A stretch of DNA of 64,000 nucleotides from an uncultured Bacteroidota bacterium (lineage in GTDB: Bacteria > Bacteroidota > Bacteroidia > Flavobacteriales > Schleiferiaceae), in assembly GCA_913057235.1 (NCBI GenBank), contig CAJXNI010000007.1, positions 1 to 64,000 of the forward strand, given 5' to 3'. The translations under genes and the position numbers were made by a program. Positions 26,979 through 36,894 of this stretch are shown here, piece after piece (within the stretch, counting starts at the first letter, position 1; each line of letters begins with the position of its first letter). The notes beneath the pieces were generated by a model. It had not been told where the DNA came from and searched no databases. It saw only the letters and a program-made list of their open reading frames with translations.

Positions 26979-29580
26979 CCAAGATGAACATTCTCAGGAA
27001 AACGTACCTGACAACGGCAGTGGTAATGTAACCATTACCCGGGTTTCTGGTATGTATGAAGATTACTTTTTAGATTATGCCAGTTACGTGATTCTTGAGC
27101 GGGCAGTGCCTAAGATTGGAGATGGACTAAAGCCTGTGCAACGTAGAATTTTGCACGCCATGCGCGAAATGGACGATGGACGCTTTCATAAGGTGGCCAA
27201 CATTATTGGGCAAACCATGAAATACCACCCGCACGGGGATGCCTCTATTGGGGACGCGCTGGTGCAATTGGGTCAAAAAAATATCCTTATTGAAACCCAG
27301 GGAAACTGGGGCAATTTACTTACAGGCGATAGTGCAGCCGCACCACGATACATTGAGGCGCGTTTGTCAAAATTTGCCCTTGAAGTTATTTTTAACCCAA
27401 AGGTTACAGACTGGCAAACCAGTTATGATGGCCGTGGCCGGGAGCCCATAGAACTGCCCGCAAAGTTTCCACTATTACTGGCCCAGGGCGTAGAGGGTAT
27501 TGCCGTAGGCTTATCTACCCGGATTTTGCCCCACAACTTTCTGGAATTAATAGACGCCTCTATAAAGGTACTACGGGGTAAGAGTTTTGAAATTTTACCG
27601 GATTTTCCTAGTGGCGGTATTGCAGATTTTACCCAATATCAAGATGGTAAACGGGGCGGCCGGGTACGCATTAGGGCTAAGATTAACATCTTAGATAAGA
27701 AAACACTCATCATAGATGAAATTCCCTTTGGCACCACCACCAGTAGTCTCATAGACAGTGTGCTTAAGGCAAACGATAAGGGTAAAATAAAAATTAAACG
27801 CATTGAGGATAACACGGCTGAGCATGTAGAAATTAAAGTAACCTTGCCAGCTGGGGTTTCACCCGATAAGACCATTGACGCTTTGTACGCCTTTACCGAT
27901 TGTGAAACCTCTATTTCTCCTTTGGCCTGCACCATTCAAGATGAGAAGCCCCTCTTCCTGGATGTAAAAGAGATTTTACGCAGAAATACCCAAAACACTT
28001 TGGACATTCTGAAGGCTGAGCAGGAATATGAACTCAACCACTTCCAGGGGCAGTGGCACTTCGCATCGTTAGAGAGAATTTTTATAGAGCACAAAATTTA
28101 CCGCAAAATTGAGGAGGCAGAGAGTTGGGAAGAAGTGATCTCCTTCATTAGAACGGGTTTAAAGCCCCACCTAAAAAAGCTAATTAGACCTGTAACGGAT
28201 GATGATATTGTGCGGCTTACCGAAATCCGCATTAAGCGTATTAGTAAATACGATAAGGCTAAGGCCGATGACCACATTGCCGCTTTAGAGGATAAAATTG
28301 CCCAGGTGAAACACAACTTGGAGCACTTAGTAGATTTTGCGGTAGACTGGTTTAAAAATCTCAAGAAAAAATACGGAGCCGGGAGAGAACGCAAAACCGA
28401 AATTAGAGTGTTTGAGGAGATAGAAGCCTCTAAGGTGGCACTTGCCAATGAAAAGCTATACGCCAATTTTGAGGAAGGTTTCATCGGCACCAGCCTTAAA
28501 AAAGACACTTTTATTACCGAGTGTTCGGATATTGCCGACTTGATTGTATTCCTTAAAAATGGCCAAATGATGGTAACCCGGGTAGGCTCTAAAACTTACG
28601 TAGGTAAAAACATAATTCACGTGGCTGTTTGGAAAAAAGGAGACAAACGCACCACCTACAACATGCTGTATCGCGATGGTAAAAAAGGTCCAACCTACAT
28701 GAAACGCTTTCAGGTAACCAGCATTACCCGTGATAAACTGTATGATCTTACCCGAGGTACAGCCGGTACCGAGGTGCTGCATTTTACAGCTAACCCCAAT
28801 GGGGAGGCAGAAAAACTTACCGTATACCTAAGGGCATTGCAAAAGCTACGTAAATTAAGGGTAGACCTTGATTTGGCTGATTTAGCGATTAAAGGCCGTG
28901 CTGCTAAAGGCAATTTAGTGACCAAACATCCTATTAAAAAAATAGAACTCAAAGAAGAAGGCGTTTCTACTTTAGGCGCACGCAGAATTTGGTTTGATGA
29001 AACCGTACAAAGGCTAAATGCCGATGGGCGGGGTACTTTACTAGGCAGTTTTAAAGGTGAGGATCAACTGTTGGAAATTTCTAAAACGGGCCATTACCGT
29101 TTAATTGGTTATGATTTAAGTACGCATTTTGATGAGGAAATGATTCACCTTCAAAAGTATGACCCTAACCGCCCTGTCTCGGCCATTTATTTTGATGGTG
29201 AAAAGCAACGCCATTACGTAAAGCGTTTTGTGCCAGAAGTAACCCATCGTAAAGAACCTTTTATTACTGAGCATGAGGATTCCAAACTAGAATGGATTAG
29301 CACGGCCAACCAACCGCAGGTAGAAATCGTATTTAGAAAAGTAAAGGGCAAACAACCTGAAAATGAAATTGTAAATATTGCTGAGTTTATTGCAGTGAAA
29401 GGAGAAAAGGCTCAAGGAAATCAGTTGAGCCGCTTTCCCATAAAACAGATTCAGGCGCTGGAACCCATCATTGAGGCTCCAGAAGAGGAAGAGGAGCTTA
29501 CAGATGAGGATGAGCAAAAAAACACCAACCCCGATTCCAATTCTGATGAAGACGCTTCACAAATCAGTATTGAATTTTAG
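26965..29580 (+). CDS. parC: DNA topoisomerase IV subunit A
   Basis: The 871-residue protein is the breakage-reunion subunit of a type IIA topoisomerase. It shows YASYVILERAVP, GLKPVQRRILHAM, IGQTMKYHPHGD and the active-site Tyr (about residue 129) in APRYIEARLS. A C-terminal beta-pinwheel follows, and an acidic tail (EEEEELTDEDE) ends the protein. The canonical GyrA box is not evident, which fits ParC. The ATG at 26965 overlaps the upstream membrane-protein gene by 14 bases. Its stop lies three bases before the next, secreted, protein. Confidence 0.92.
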   Translation: MLEGNQDEHSQENVPDNGSGNVTITRVSGMYEDYFLDYASYVILERAVPKIGDGLKPVQRRILHAMREMDDGRFHKVANIIGQTMKYHPHGDASIGDALVQLGQKNILIETQGNWGNLLTGDSAAAPRYIEARLSKFALEVIFNPKVTDWQTSYDGRGREPIELPAKFPLLLAQGVEGIAVGLSTRILPHNFLELIDASIKVLRGKSFEILPDFPSGGIADFTQYQDGKRGGRVRIRAKINILDKKTLIIDEIPFGTTTSSLIDSVLKANDKGKIKIKRIEDNTAEHVEIKVTLPAGVSPDKTIDALYAFTDCETSISPLACTIQDEKPLFLDVKEILRRNTQNTLDILKAEQEYELNHFQGQWHFASLERIFIEHKIYRKIEEAESWEEVISFIRTGLKPHLKKLIRPVTDDDIVRLTEIRIKRISKYDKAKADDHIAALEDKIAQVKHNLEHLVDFAVDWFKNLKKKYGAGRERKTEIRVFEEIEASKVALANEKLYANFEEGFIGTSLKKDTFITECSDIADLIVFLKNGQMMVTRVGSKTYVGKNIIHVAVWKKGDKRTTYNMLYRDGKKGPTYMKRFQVTSITRDKLYDLTRGTAGTEVLHFTANPNGEAEKLTVYLRALQKLRKLRVDLDLADLAIKGRAAKGNLVTKHPIKKIELKEEGVSTLGARRIWFDETVQRLNADGRGTLLGSFKGEDQLLEISKTGHYRLIGYDLSTHFDEEMIHLQKYDPNRPVSAIYFDGEKQRHYVKRFVPEVTHRKEPFITEHEDSKLEWISTANQPQVEIVFRKVKGKQPENEIVNIAEFIAVKGEKAQGNQLSRFPIKQIQALEPIIEAPEEEEELTDEDEQKNTNPDSNSDEDASQISIEF

Positions 29581-29583
29581 TAC

Positions 29584-31191
29584 ATGAAATATTATTGTAT
29601 TGCGCTTTTAAGCGTGCTTAGTCTTGCTAGCAGCCATGCTCAGAGTAGTTTAGCAGTAACCAAACTAGGGCAATTCACCTATTTAGAGAAAATTAATGAT
29701 GTATGGGGTTGGGAAGACCAAGGCCGGGAATATGCTTTAGTGGGTGTGGAGAATGGCCTTTCTATTGTGGAGATTTCTAATCCTACCAACCCGGTTGAAA
29801 AGCTGTTTGTACCGGGCGCCATTTCTACCTGGCGAGATATGAAAACCTATCAAAATTACGGTTATGCCGTGCACGACCTGTTTTCAGGCAGCAGTGATGG
29901 CATTTTGGTGGTAGACCTTTCTACTTTAGATAATCAGTTTCCATCTTACTGGAACCGCCTGCCTACTATTGATTACAACGGCCAGCAGATGCTCTTTCAG
30001 CGAGGACATAATATTTACGTGGATGAGAATGGGTATTTGTATGTGTTTGGCTCTAACATTGGAAATGGAGGTGCGCTCATTTTTGATCTTAAACCAGATC
30101 CTACCAATCCTACTTATGTGGGCATGTTTGATCAGTATTATTTGCATGATGGTGTGGCCCGTGGAGATACCCTTTGGGGAGCGGCTGTTACCAGTGGCTT
30201 TTTTTCGGCTATAAACGTAAATAGCAAAATAAATCCCACGGAGCTGGGTCGAAAAAATACACCCAGCGGAGTGTCTCACAACGTTTGGTTTAGTGATGAT
30301 AATCAAAGAGTATTTACTACCGATGAGGTAAGGGCGGCCTGGATAGCCGAGTATGACGTGTCTGACCTTAGTAACATTACCGAACTCGATAGAATTAAAA
30401 CCAGTTTTGGCCCCAACGTAGTGCCTCATAACGCACATTTTCACAATAATTTTTTAGTAAATAGTTATTACACCAGTGGCTTGCAAATTGTAGATGTTTC
30501 AGTACCGGGCATTATGGTAGAAACGGCTTACTATGATACTTCGCCTGCCAGCGGGTCTGGGTTTTCTGGTGCTTGGGGCGCTTATCCCTATTTGCCTAGT
30601 GGCCGTATTCTAGCGAGTGACCGGGAGCAGGGACTTTTTATTCTTTCCAGTACCTATCCCCGCGCAAGTTTTTTGGTGGCTACGGTTTTAAATTCTACAA
30701 ATAATAGCGCTTTATCAAATGCGCGGATTAAATTTTTAAATGGCGATATTGACGCGAATACCTCCATTTTTGGCATAGTTAGAGAGGGCCAGGCGCAGGC
30801 TGGCACCTTTGATGTTGAAGTGTCTAAAAGTGGTTTTATAACTGATACGTTTCAGGTGAATCTTACTGCAGGACAGGTTAATAATGTGCAGTTTCCCTTA
30901 AGACCGGTAAACGTAGGTATGGCTGAGTTGACCCCCGTTTTAGAAGCGGCCAAACTTTTTCCCACGGCAGTGGAAACAGGCGGTGGTGTTACTCTTCAGG
31001 TTGGTGAACTACTGAACCAAGACCTTTTGTACCGTATTTACAATGCCAAGGGAGCCCAGGTTAAAATGGGCACCCTAAATGCCGCCCAAAAAGAGCATTT
31101 CATAGGCATTGATTTTCAGTCAGGTTTATATTTTCTTAAACTTTCTACCGCAAAAGGCCACAGCCGCAATTTCAAGTTGTTAGTGCGTTAA
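29584..31191 (+). CDS. choice-of-anchor-B secreted protein with T9SS sorting tail
   Basis: The 535-residue protein has a signal peptide (MKYYCIALLSVLSLASSHAQ). A seven-bladed LVIVD-like region at about 30-365 is typical of the choice-of-anchor-B family (INDVWGWEDQGREYALVGVENGLSIVEISNP; GHNIYVDENGYLYVFG). A carboxypeptidase-regulatory-like domain follows at about 370-445. The T9SS type A tail (from about 455: LFPTAVETGGGV, GLYFLKLS, FKLLVR) would direct it to the cell surface through the type IX system. It begins three bases after parC, so some transcription may come from the topoisomerase operon. The role at the surface is unknown. Confidence 0.85.
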   Translation: MKYYCIALLSVLSLASSHAQSSLAVTKLGQFTYLEKINDVWGWEDQGREYALVGVENGLSIVEISNPTNPVEKLFVPGAISTWRDMKTYQNYGYAVHDLFSGSSDGILVVDLSTLDNQFPSYWNRLPTIDYNGQQMLFQRGHNIYVDENGYLYVFGSNIGNGGALIFDLKPDPTNPTYVGMFDQYYLHDGVARGDTLWGAAVTSGFFSAINVNSKINPTELGRKNTPSGVSHNVWFSDDNQRVFTTDEVRAAWIAEYDVSDLSNITELDRIKTSFGPNVVPHNAHFHNNFLVNSYYTSGLQIVDVSVPGIMVETAYYDTSPASGSGFSGAWGAYPYLPSGRILASDREQGLFILSSTYPRASFLVATVLNSTNNSALSNARIKFLNGDIDANTSIFGIVREGQAQAGTFDVEVSKSGFITDTFQVNLTAGQVNNVQFPLRPVNVGMAELTPVLEAAKLFPTAVETGGGVTLQVGELLNQDLLYRIYNAKGAQVKMGTLNAAQKEHFIGIDFQSGLYFLKLSTAKGHSRNFKLLVR

Positions 31192-31229
31192 ATCCAGATT
31201 TTTCCCATCTTTAACCCATAAATTACAGG

Positions 31230-32090
31230 GTGCTAAAAGGGAGAAATATCCTTTGCTACGCCAGAACTTCATGGTACGCCAACTACGCTAAAACCATTGT
31301 AGAGCTCATGAAAGTTTTTGCTGAGCATAATCAAGTTTTGTACGTAGATTATCAGTTTACCTTAAAAGACTTTTTAACCCGGTTTACCGGGAATAAAGAA
31401 AAACCAGGCTGGCAAAAAATGTTGGGTTTACAATCTAGGGTAGAACGTTTTAAAGGCGCTCAGGGCGGATGTCTTTACCGGCCGACTTTACCCCCGGTTT
31501 TACCGCTTAATTTCTTGCCGCATGGCCAGCTGTACCTTATGCTCCAAAAGTTCAACGCGTGGTGGGTTAATCAATTTATCAAACGGTAGATTAAAAAGCT
31601 AGGACTTCAAAAAGACCTCATACACGTCAATTCTTTTAATCCTGATTTTGGGCGTTTCTCTCTCAATATACTTGGTGAAAAAACCAACATTTACCATTGT
31701 TATGACCAAATAGCGGCAGCCGAATGGGCGGCTAAGCATGGTGCCCAAAAAGAAAAAGTATTATTGCCCAAAGTGCAAGCAACAGTGTTTACCTCTCAAG
31801 GTCTGCTGGATCAAAAGAAAAGCGCTACGCCTCAAGGCTTTCTCATTAAGAACGGGGTAAACTATGTGCTTTTTCACCAAGGGTTCCGAGAAAGGAGCCC
31901 TTCAAAAATTGTGGGCTACGTGGGCTCTGTAGATTTCCGCACCAGTTTTCAATTACTCACGGAGGTTATTGGGCGGTGCCCAAATTTTAAATTCCACTTT
32001 GTAGGGCCGGTAGAAAGCCCAGAGCAATGTAAATTTTTGGAAGCAATCCCAAATGTGAAATTGTTAGGCAGCAGAGCGGCTGAAAAATGA
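31230..32090 (+). pseudogene. glycosyltransferase remnant, 3' end deleted
   Basis: The frame starts like a teichuronic-type glycosyltransferase (LKGRNILCYARTSWYANYAKTIVELMKVFAEHNQVLYVDY). It meets a TAG at 31587 but continues in the same frame through the family core (LIHVNSFNPDFGRFSLN, IYHCYDQIAAAEW, VFTSQGLLDQK, GYVGSVDFRTSF). It ends at a TGA at 32088 just after PNVKLLGSRAAEK, where the nucleotide-sugar-binding half should carry on. Roughly the last 100 residues are absent, and an unrelated LruC-type remnant follows within 20 bases. One nonsense mutation and a 3' deletion make this a clear pseudogene. Confidence 0.8.
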
Positions 32091-32104
32091 TACACCAGAG
32101 AAAA

Positions 32105-33099
32105 GTAGTCAACCTCACTGTTCAATGGTTTTGAAGACCAAAACCGCAGCAGAAAGAGCGATGACGATTTTAATGACTTAGTATTCTATGTAACCGGCAA
32201 CCCATGGGAAGGCATTGATATTCGCGGTATTCCTCCGGTTAAACCGAAAGATGACTGTGACAATGATGGTATTTCAGATGAAAGTGATGACTTTCCGTGT
32301 GACCCTTCCCGTGCGGTGCGCAATGATTATACCGGTACCCTTGCTTATGAGGATTTGTGGCCAAGCCAAGGCCACTATGACTTCAATAACCTAGTGGTTG
32401 AGTATGAAGTGGGTCATATTTTAAACAGTGCCAACAAGGTAGTAGAAATTGATGCTGACTGGACGGTTAGAGCGTTAGGCGCGGCTTTTGCCAACGGGTT
32501 TGGCTACCAGTTTAAGAAATATTACCGGTTCGGTAATCTCTTCCGTAACCGGACAGGATTTACAAGAAAATATAATTAGCAATAACGGCAATGGCACCGA
32601 GCAAGGCCAAAGTCTGGCCACTGTAATTGCCTTTGATAATGTCTTTAATGTGATTCAAGGCTCTGGAGGTTCTTTCATAAACACGGTACCAGCTTCACCT
32701 AGTGTACCCGCCCAAACCATTACCAACTTCATCACATTTTCCAGTCCGCAGGTGCAAGGTCAGGTGGGACTGCCTCCGCACAATCCGTTCATTTTTGTAA
32801 ATGGCAACCGCGGTCATGAAGTGCACTTAACAGATTACGCTCCAACCGATTTAATGGACCTTAGTCTTTTTGGAACGCAAAATGATGCCAGTAATCCTGA
32901 AAATAATGATACCTACACCACTGAAAACGGTTTGCCTTGGGCCTTGCATATTGGATCTAGTTTTGACTATCCTGTAGAGTACGCCCCTATTGATGATGCT
33001 TACCTTTTCTTTTCAAATTGGGCCGCATCAGGCGGAAGCCAAAATGAAGATTGAATCTTAGATGTGGCGGGTTACCGTGACAACAGCGTTGTTTATTAA
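32105..33099 (+). pseudogene. C-terminal remnant of a LruC-domain surface protein
   Basis: The reading begins mid-protein at SLFNGFEDQNR and shows the LruC-domain pattern: DDDFNDLVFYV, CDNDGISDESDDFPCDP, TLAYEDLWPSQGHYDFNNLVV. At about 32510 the frame shifts. It then continues as NITGSVISSVTGQDLQENI through WALHIGSSFDYPVEYAPIDDAYLFFSNWAASGG and closes with DVAGYRDNSVVY at 33099, after a TGA at 33051 that probably replaced a Trp codon. LruC proteins are large secreted proteins of Bacteroidota. The 5' part is gone, and the junction with the glycosyltransferase remnant lies between 32090 and 32117. Confidence 0.82.
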
Positions 33100-33118
33100 A
33101 ATTTTTAGTGTGTAAAGT

Positions 33119-33156
33119 AAAAGGCCGACATTCAATTGAGGATGTCGGCCTTTTTT
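33119..33156. terminator. bidirectional terminator
   Basis: The perfect stem aaggccgacat / atgtcggcctt (33121-33131 and 33142-33152) has A residues on its left and T6 on its right. It can close both the remnants on the left and the uvrA operon coming from the right. Confidence 0.8.
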
Positions 33157-33185
33157 ATGCGGAACTCTTCTGGAAATATATTTGG

Positions 33186-33902
33186 TTAGAAGTTGGGCTT
33201 GAGCATATACCGTTTGTAAAAGTCTTCAATTATTTGCACGGCTTCAGCGGCTGTATCTACCAACTGAAATAATTCCAAATCTGCGGCTGAGATGTTATTT
33301 TCGGCTTCTAGTAGGGTGGTTTTAATCCACTCTAAAAGTCCTCCCCAAAACTTTTTACCCACCAAAACAACCGGAAAGCGTCCTATCTTGTAAGTCTGTA
33401 TTAAGGTTAGAGACTCAAAAAACTCGTCAAGGGTGCCAAAGCCGCCTGGCATGACAATAAAGCCTTGTGAGTATTTTACAAACATTACTTTACGTACAAA
33501 GAAATAATCAAAGTCCAGGTTTTTGTCATTATCAATGTAAGGGTTGGGTTCTTGTTCCATAGGTAGGTCTATGTTTAAACCCACAGAAGTACCACCGCCA
33601 CGGTTGGCTCCCTTGTTGGCAGCTTCCATCATACCGGGCCCGCCTCCGGTAATAACGCCATAACCTTTTTGGGTAAGCTCATAAGCAACATCTTCAGTAA
33701 GCTTGTAATACGGGTGATCAGGCTTGGTGCGAGCCGAGCCAAAAATGGAAACACAGGGTCCTATTTTGGCTAGGGCTTCATAACCATTCACAAATTCGCT
33801 CATGATTTTAAAAATGGCCCAGCTATCATTGCTGCGTATATCATTCCAGTTTTTGGGTTCAAAAACTTTCTTTATTGAATCGTCTTCTTTGTTCTCAGTC
33901 AT
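33186..33902 (-). CDS. LOG-family (TIGR00730) nucleoside-monophosphate phosphoribohydrolase
   Basis: The 238-residue Rossmann-fold protein carries the LOG-family signatures SIFGSARTKPDHPYY, GVITGGGPGMMEAANKGA and the catalytic PGGFGTLDEFFE. LOG proteins cleave the N-glycosidic bond of nucleoside 5'-monophosphates, including cytokinin-type nucleotides, and were once called lysine decarboxylases. It lies two bases after uvrA on the same strand, a pairing I recall in flavobacterial genomes. The C-terminal FYKRYMLKPNF tail is ordinary. Confidence 0.9.
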   Translation of the reverse strand: MTENKEDDSIKKVFEPKNWNDIRSNDSWAIFKIMSEFVNGYEALAKIGPCVSIFGSARTKPDHPYYKLTEDVAYELTQKGYGVITGGGPGMMEAANKGANRGGGTSVGLNIDLPMEQEPNPYIDNDKNLDFDYFFVRKVMFVKYSQGFIVMPGGFGTLDEFFESLTLIQTYKIGRFPVVLVGKKFWGGLLEWIKTTLLEAENNISAADLELFQLVDTAAEAVQIIEDFYKRYMLKPNF

Positions 33903-33904
33903 TT

Positions 33905-36727
33905 TTATCTTCTTAATTCAGCAGCTAGAAATTTTGAAGTGTAGCCTTTTTTACTTTTTACCAGATTATGCGGGGTACCTTCAAAAACTATTTTGCCGCC
34001 CTCTTCGCCACCTTCTGGGCCAATATCAATAATGTGATCGGCCAATTTAATAACATCTAAATTATGCTCAATAATAAGCACGGTGTTTCCCCGGTCTACC
34101 AGTTTTTGCAATACCTCCATGAGTACCCGTACGTCTTCAAAATGCAAACCGGTAGTAGGCTCGTCTAAAATGTAGAGGGTTTGGCCGGTATCTCTCTTGC
34201 TGAGTTCAGTGGCCAGTTTAACGCGCTGGGCTTCTCCGCCAGAGAGCGTGGTACTTTGCTGCCCCAGGGTAATGTATCCCAGCCCTACCTCTTTGATGGT
34301 TTTAAGCTTTTGGTAAATCTTGGGGATGCTTTCAAAAAATTCAGTGGCGTGGTTGATACTCATTTCCAGCACATCCGAAATGCTCTTGCCTTTGTAGCGA
34401 ATTTCCAGGGTTTCACGGTTAAAGCGTTTGCCCTGGCAGGTTTCACACGGCACGTATACATCGGGTAAAAAATTCATTTCAATTACCCTTATGCCTGCAC
34501 CCTCGCAAGTTTCGCAGCGGCCCCCCTTCACATTAAAGCTAAAACGCCCCGGTTTGTAGCCGCGTACTTTTGATTCGGGTAAATTGGCGAATAAATCTCT
34601 AATGCTGGAAAGCACACCCGTGTAGGTAGCCGGATTGCTGCGGGGCGTGCGCCCAATGGGGCTTTGGTCAATGTCTATTACCTTGTCAATATGCTTGAGC
34701 CCCTCCACACTTTTAAAGGGCAAAGGGTCTTTCACTGAGCTGTAGAGCTTTTGGCTGAGGGCGGGGTAGAGGGTCTCATTCACCAAGGTAGACTTACCGC
34801 TGCCCGAAACTCCGGTGACCAGAACTAGCTTGCCCAAAGGAAGTTTCAAGTTTACCTTTTTGAGATTATTGCCAGTGGCTCCTTTCAGGTGAATAAATTT
34901 TCCATTTCCTTCTCGGAGTTGCTGGGGCACTTCAATTTTCTTGCGGTCACTCAGGTAATCGGCCGTAAGGCTTTTGGACTGCAAAATGTCTTTTACGGTG
35001 CCTTGGCCCACCACTTGTCCGCCATGCCTCCCGGCTCGGGGGCCGATATCCAATACGTAATCAGATTGCTCAATCATATCGCGGTCATGCTCAACCACAA
35101 TTACGGAGTTCCCCAGGTCTCGTAATTCTTTGAGCGATTCAATGAGCTTGTGGTTATCACGCTGATGCAGGCCAATACTGGGTTCGTCTAAAATATATAG
35201 CACGTTTACTAGTTGCGAACCAATTTGCGTAGCAAGTCTAATGCGCTGCGCTTCGCCTCCGGAAAGGGTTTTAGAAGGGCGGTTTAGGTTGAGGTAATCT
35301 AAGCCTACATTTAATAAAAAAGAGGAGCGGGTGCGCAATTCTTTTAAGATTTCAGTAGCAATGGCTTTTTGATCTTTTTCCAATTGGTCTTCAACCTCAG
35401 TCAGCCACTTGTTGAGTTTACCAATATTCATGGTGGCCAGCTCGGCAATGTTAAAATCCCCAATTTTAAAGTGCCGCGAGGCTTTCTTCAATCGCTGCCC
35501 GCTGCAACTGGGGCAGGTAACTTTATTCATGTAGCTTTCCGCCCAGCGTTTTATAGACTTGCTTTTGCTGTCTTCGCTTTGGTTTTTAATAAAGGCTACA
35601 ATGCCCTCAAACTTGATGCTGTATTTACGAGTTATGCCCAGATTTTTGTTTTCTACTTCAAAGGCTTCATTGGCACCGTGCAGAATTACGTCCATTCCTT
35701 TTTTTGAAATATCTTTTATAGGCGTGTCTTTATCAAAGCCGTATTTGTCGCCAATAATATCAATCTGGTTAAAAATCCAGGTTTGCTTGTATTCACCTAA
35801 AGGAGCAATACCGCCTTTTTTAATGCTTTTTTCAGGATTAGGAATTACCTTCTGGGGGTCTATTTCATTTACTTCTCCCAGGCCATTGCACTTAGGGCAG
35901 GCGCCTTTAGGCGAGTTAAAACTAAAGGTGTTGGGTTCAGGTTTAGGGTAGGCCATGCCGGTACTGGGGCACATTAGGTTTTCACTGAAGTATTGGGGAG
36001 TTTCATCACCCTGCGGTAAAACCATGAGCACTCCATTGCCTTGCTGCAGAGCCACCTCAATAGACTCTTTAAGCCTTTTTTCATTTTGCTCATTAATACT
36101 TAAACGGTCAATAATAGCCTCAATGTCATGCGTTTTGTAGCGGTCTAAGCGCATACCGGCCGTAATGTCTTTTACTTCTCCATCTACCCGCACTTTTAAA
36201 AAGCCTTGCTTGGCTATTTGCTGAAAGAGCTCCCGATAGTGACCTTTCCGGGACCGAATCAAAGGGGCCAGGATATTCACGCGCTGGCCTTCAAATCGCT
36301 CGGCAATAAGGTTCTTGATTTGGTCATGGGTATAGCTCACCATGCGTTCGCCCGTTTTGTAACTGTAGGCAATTCCTGCGCGGGCAAAGAGTAAGCGTAA
36401 AAAGTCGTAGATCTCAGTAATGGTACCCACTGTAGAGCGCGGGTTTTTACTGGTGGTTTTCTGTTCAATAGAAATTACCGGGCTAAGGCCGTTAATCTTG
36501 TCTACATCAGGTCTTTCTAAATTCCCAAGGAATTGCCGGGCGTAGGCCGAAAAGGTTTCAATGTATCTACGTTGGCCCTCGGCATAGATGGTGTCAAAAG
36601 CTAAAGAAGATTTGCCACTGCCACTTAAACCGGTAATAACCACTAATTTATGCCGTGGTATTTCTACGTCTATGTTTTTGAGATTATGAACCCGGGCTCC
36701 TAATACTTCAATCTTTTCTGCTTCCAA
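33905..36727 (-). CDS. uvrA: excinuclease ABC subunit A
   Basis: The 940-residue protein is full-length UvrA, the damage-sensing ATPase of nucleotide excision repair. Two ABC modules are visible, with Walker A motifs GLSGSGKSS and GVSGSGKST and signatures LSGGEAQR in both halves. The C-terminal zinc module is complete (CETCEGAG and CETCQGKR). The first zinc module reads MCPSTG ... CPKCNG, with three of four usual Cys, a variant I recall from other Bacteroidota. A LOG gene follows in the operon. UvrB is encoded 21 kb away. Confidence 0.97.
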   Translation of the reverse strand: MEAEKIEVLGARVHNLKNIDVEIPRHKLVVITGLSGSGKSSLAFDTIYAEGQRRYIETFSAYARQFLGNLERPDVDKINGLSPVISIEQKTTSKNPRSTVGTITEIYDFLRLLFARAGIAYSYKTGERMVSYTHDQIKNLIAERFEGQRVNILAPLIRSRKGHYRELFQQIAKQGFLKVRVDGEVKDITAGMRLDRYKTHDIEAIIDRLSINEQNEKRLKESIEVALQQGNGVLMVLPQGDETPQYFSENLMCPSTGMAYPKPEPNTFSFNSPKGACPKCNGLGEVNEIDPQKVIPNPEKSIKKGGIAPLGEYKQTWIFNQIDIIGDKYGFDKDTPIKDISKKGMDVILHGANEAFEVENKNLGITRKYSIKFEGIVAFIKNQSEDSKSKSIKRWAESYMNKVTCPSCSGQRLKKASRHFKIGDFNIAELATMNIGKLNKWLTEVEDQLEKDQKAIATEILKELRTRSSFLLNVGLDYLNLNRPSKTLSGGEAQRIRLATQIGSQLVNVLYILDEPSIGLHQRDNHKLIESLKELRDLGNSVIVVEHDRDMIEQSDYVLDIGPRAGRHGGQVVGQGTVKDILQSKSLTADYLSDRKKIEVPQQLREGNGKFIHLKGATGNNLKKVNLKLPLGKLVLVTGVSGSGKSTLVNETLYPALSQKLYSSVKDPLPFKSVEGLKHIDKVIDIDQSPIGRTPRSNPATYTGVLSSIRDLFANLPESKVRGYKPGRFSFNVKGGRCETCEGAGIRVIEMNFLPDVYVPCETCQGKRFNRETLEIRYKGKSISDVLEMSINHATEFFESIPKIYQKLKTIKEVGLGYITLGQQSTTLSGGEAQRVKLATELSKRDTGQTLYILDEPTTGLHFEDVRVLMEVLQKLVDRGNTVLIIEHNLDVIKLADHIIDIGPEGGEEGGKIVFEGTPHNLVKSKKGYTSKFLAAELRR

Positions 36728-36754
36728 AAAACCAGTTTTCTTAAATTAAGCGTG

Positions 36755-36762
36755 CAAAATTA
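36755..36762 (-). promoter_or_regulatory. uvrA promoter -7 box
   Basis: TAATTTTG on the minus strand fits TAnnTTTG and lies 27 bases upstream of the uvrA ATG. Confidence 0.5.
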
Positions 36763-36894
36763 CTGGGAATTAACCAGAGTAAATGCCTCTTAGTTCTATA
36801 CTTCTTTCATGCACCATAGGCTGTGGAATAATTCTTGATTTCAATAATTTTAAGTGTCAGTATTCCCTTAATTTAGCCGGTTACAACTCAGCAT

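Noticed and set aside
33905-36727. Missing cysteine in the first UvrA zinc module as a defect
   Set aside because: The same CPxTG variant is, as far as I recall, usual in Bacteroidota UvrA, so it is not a sign of damage.
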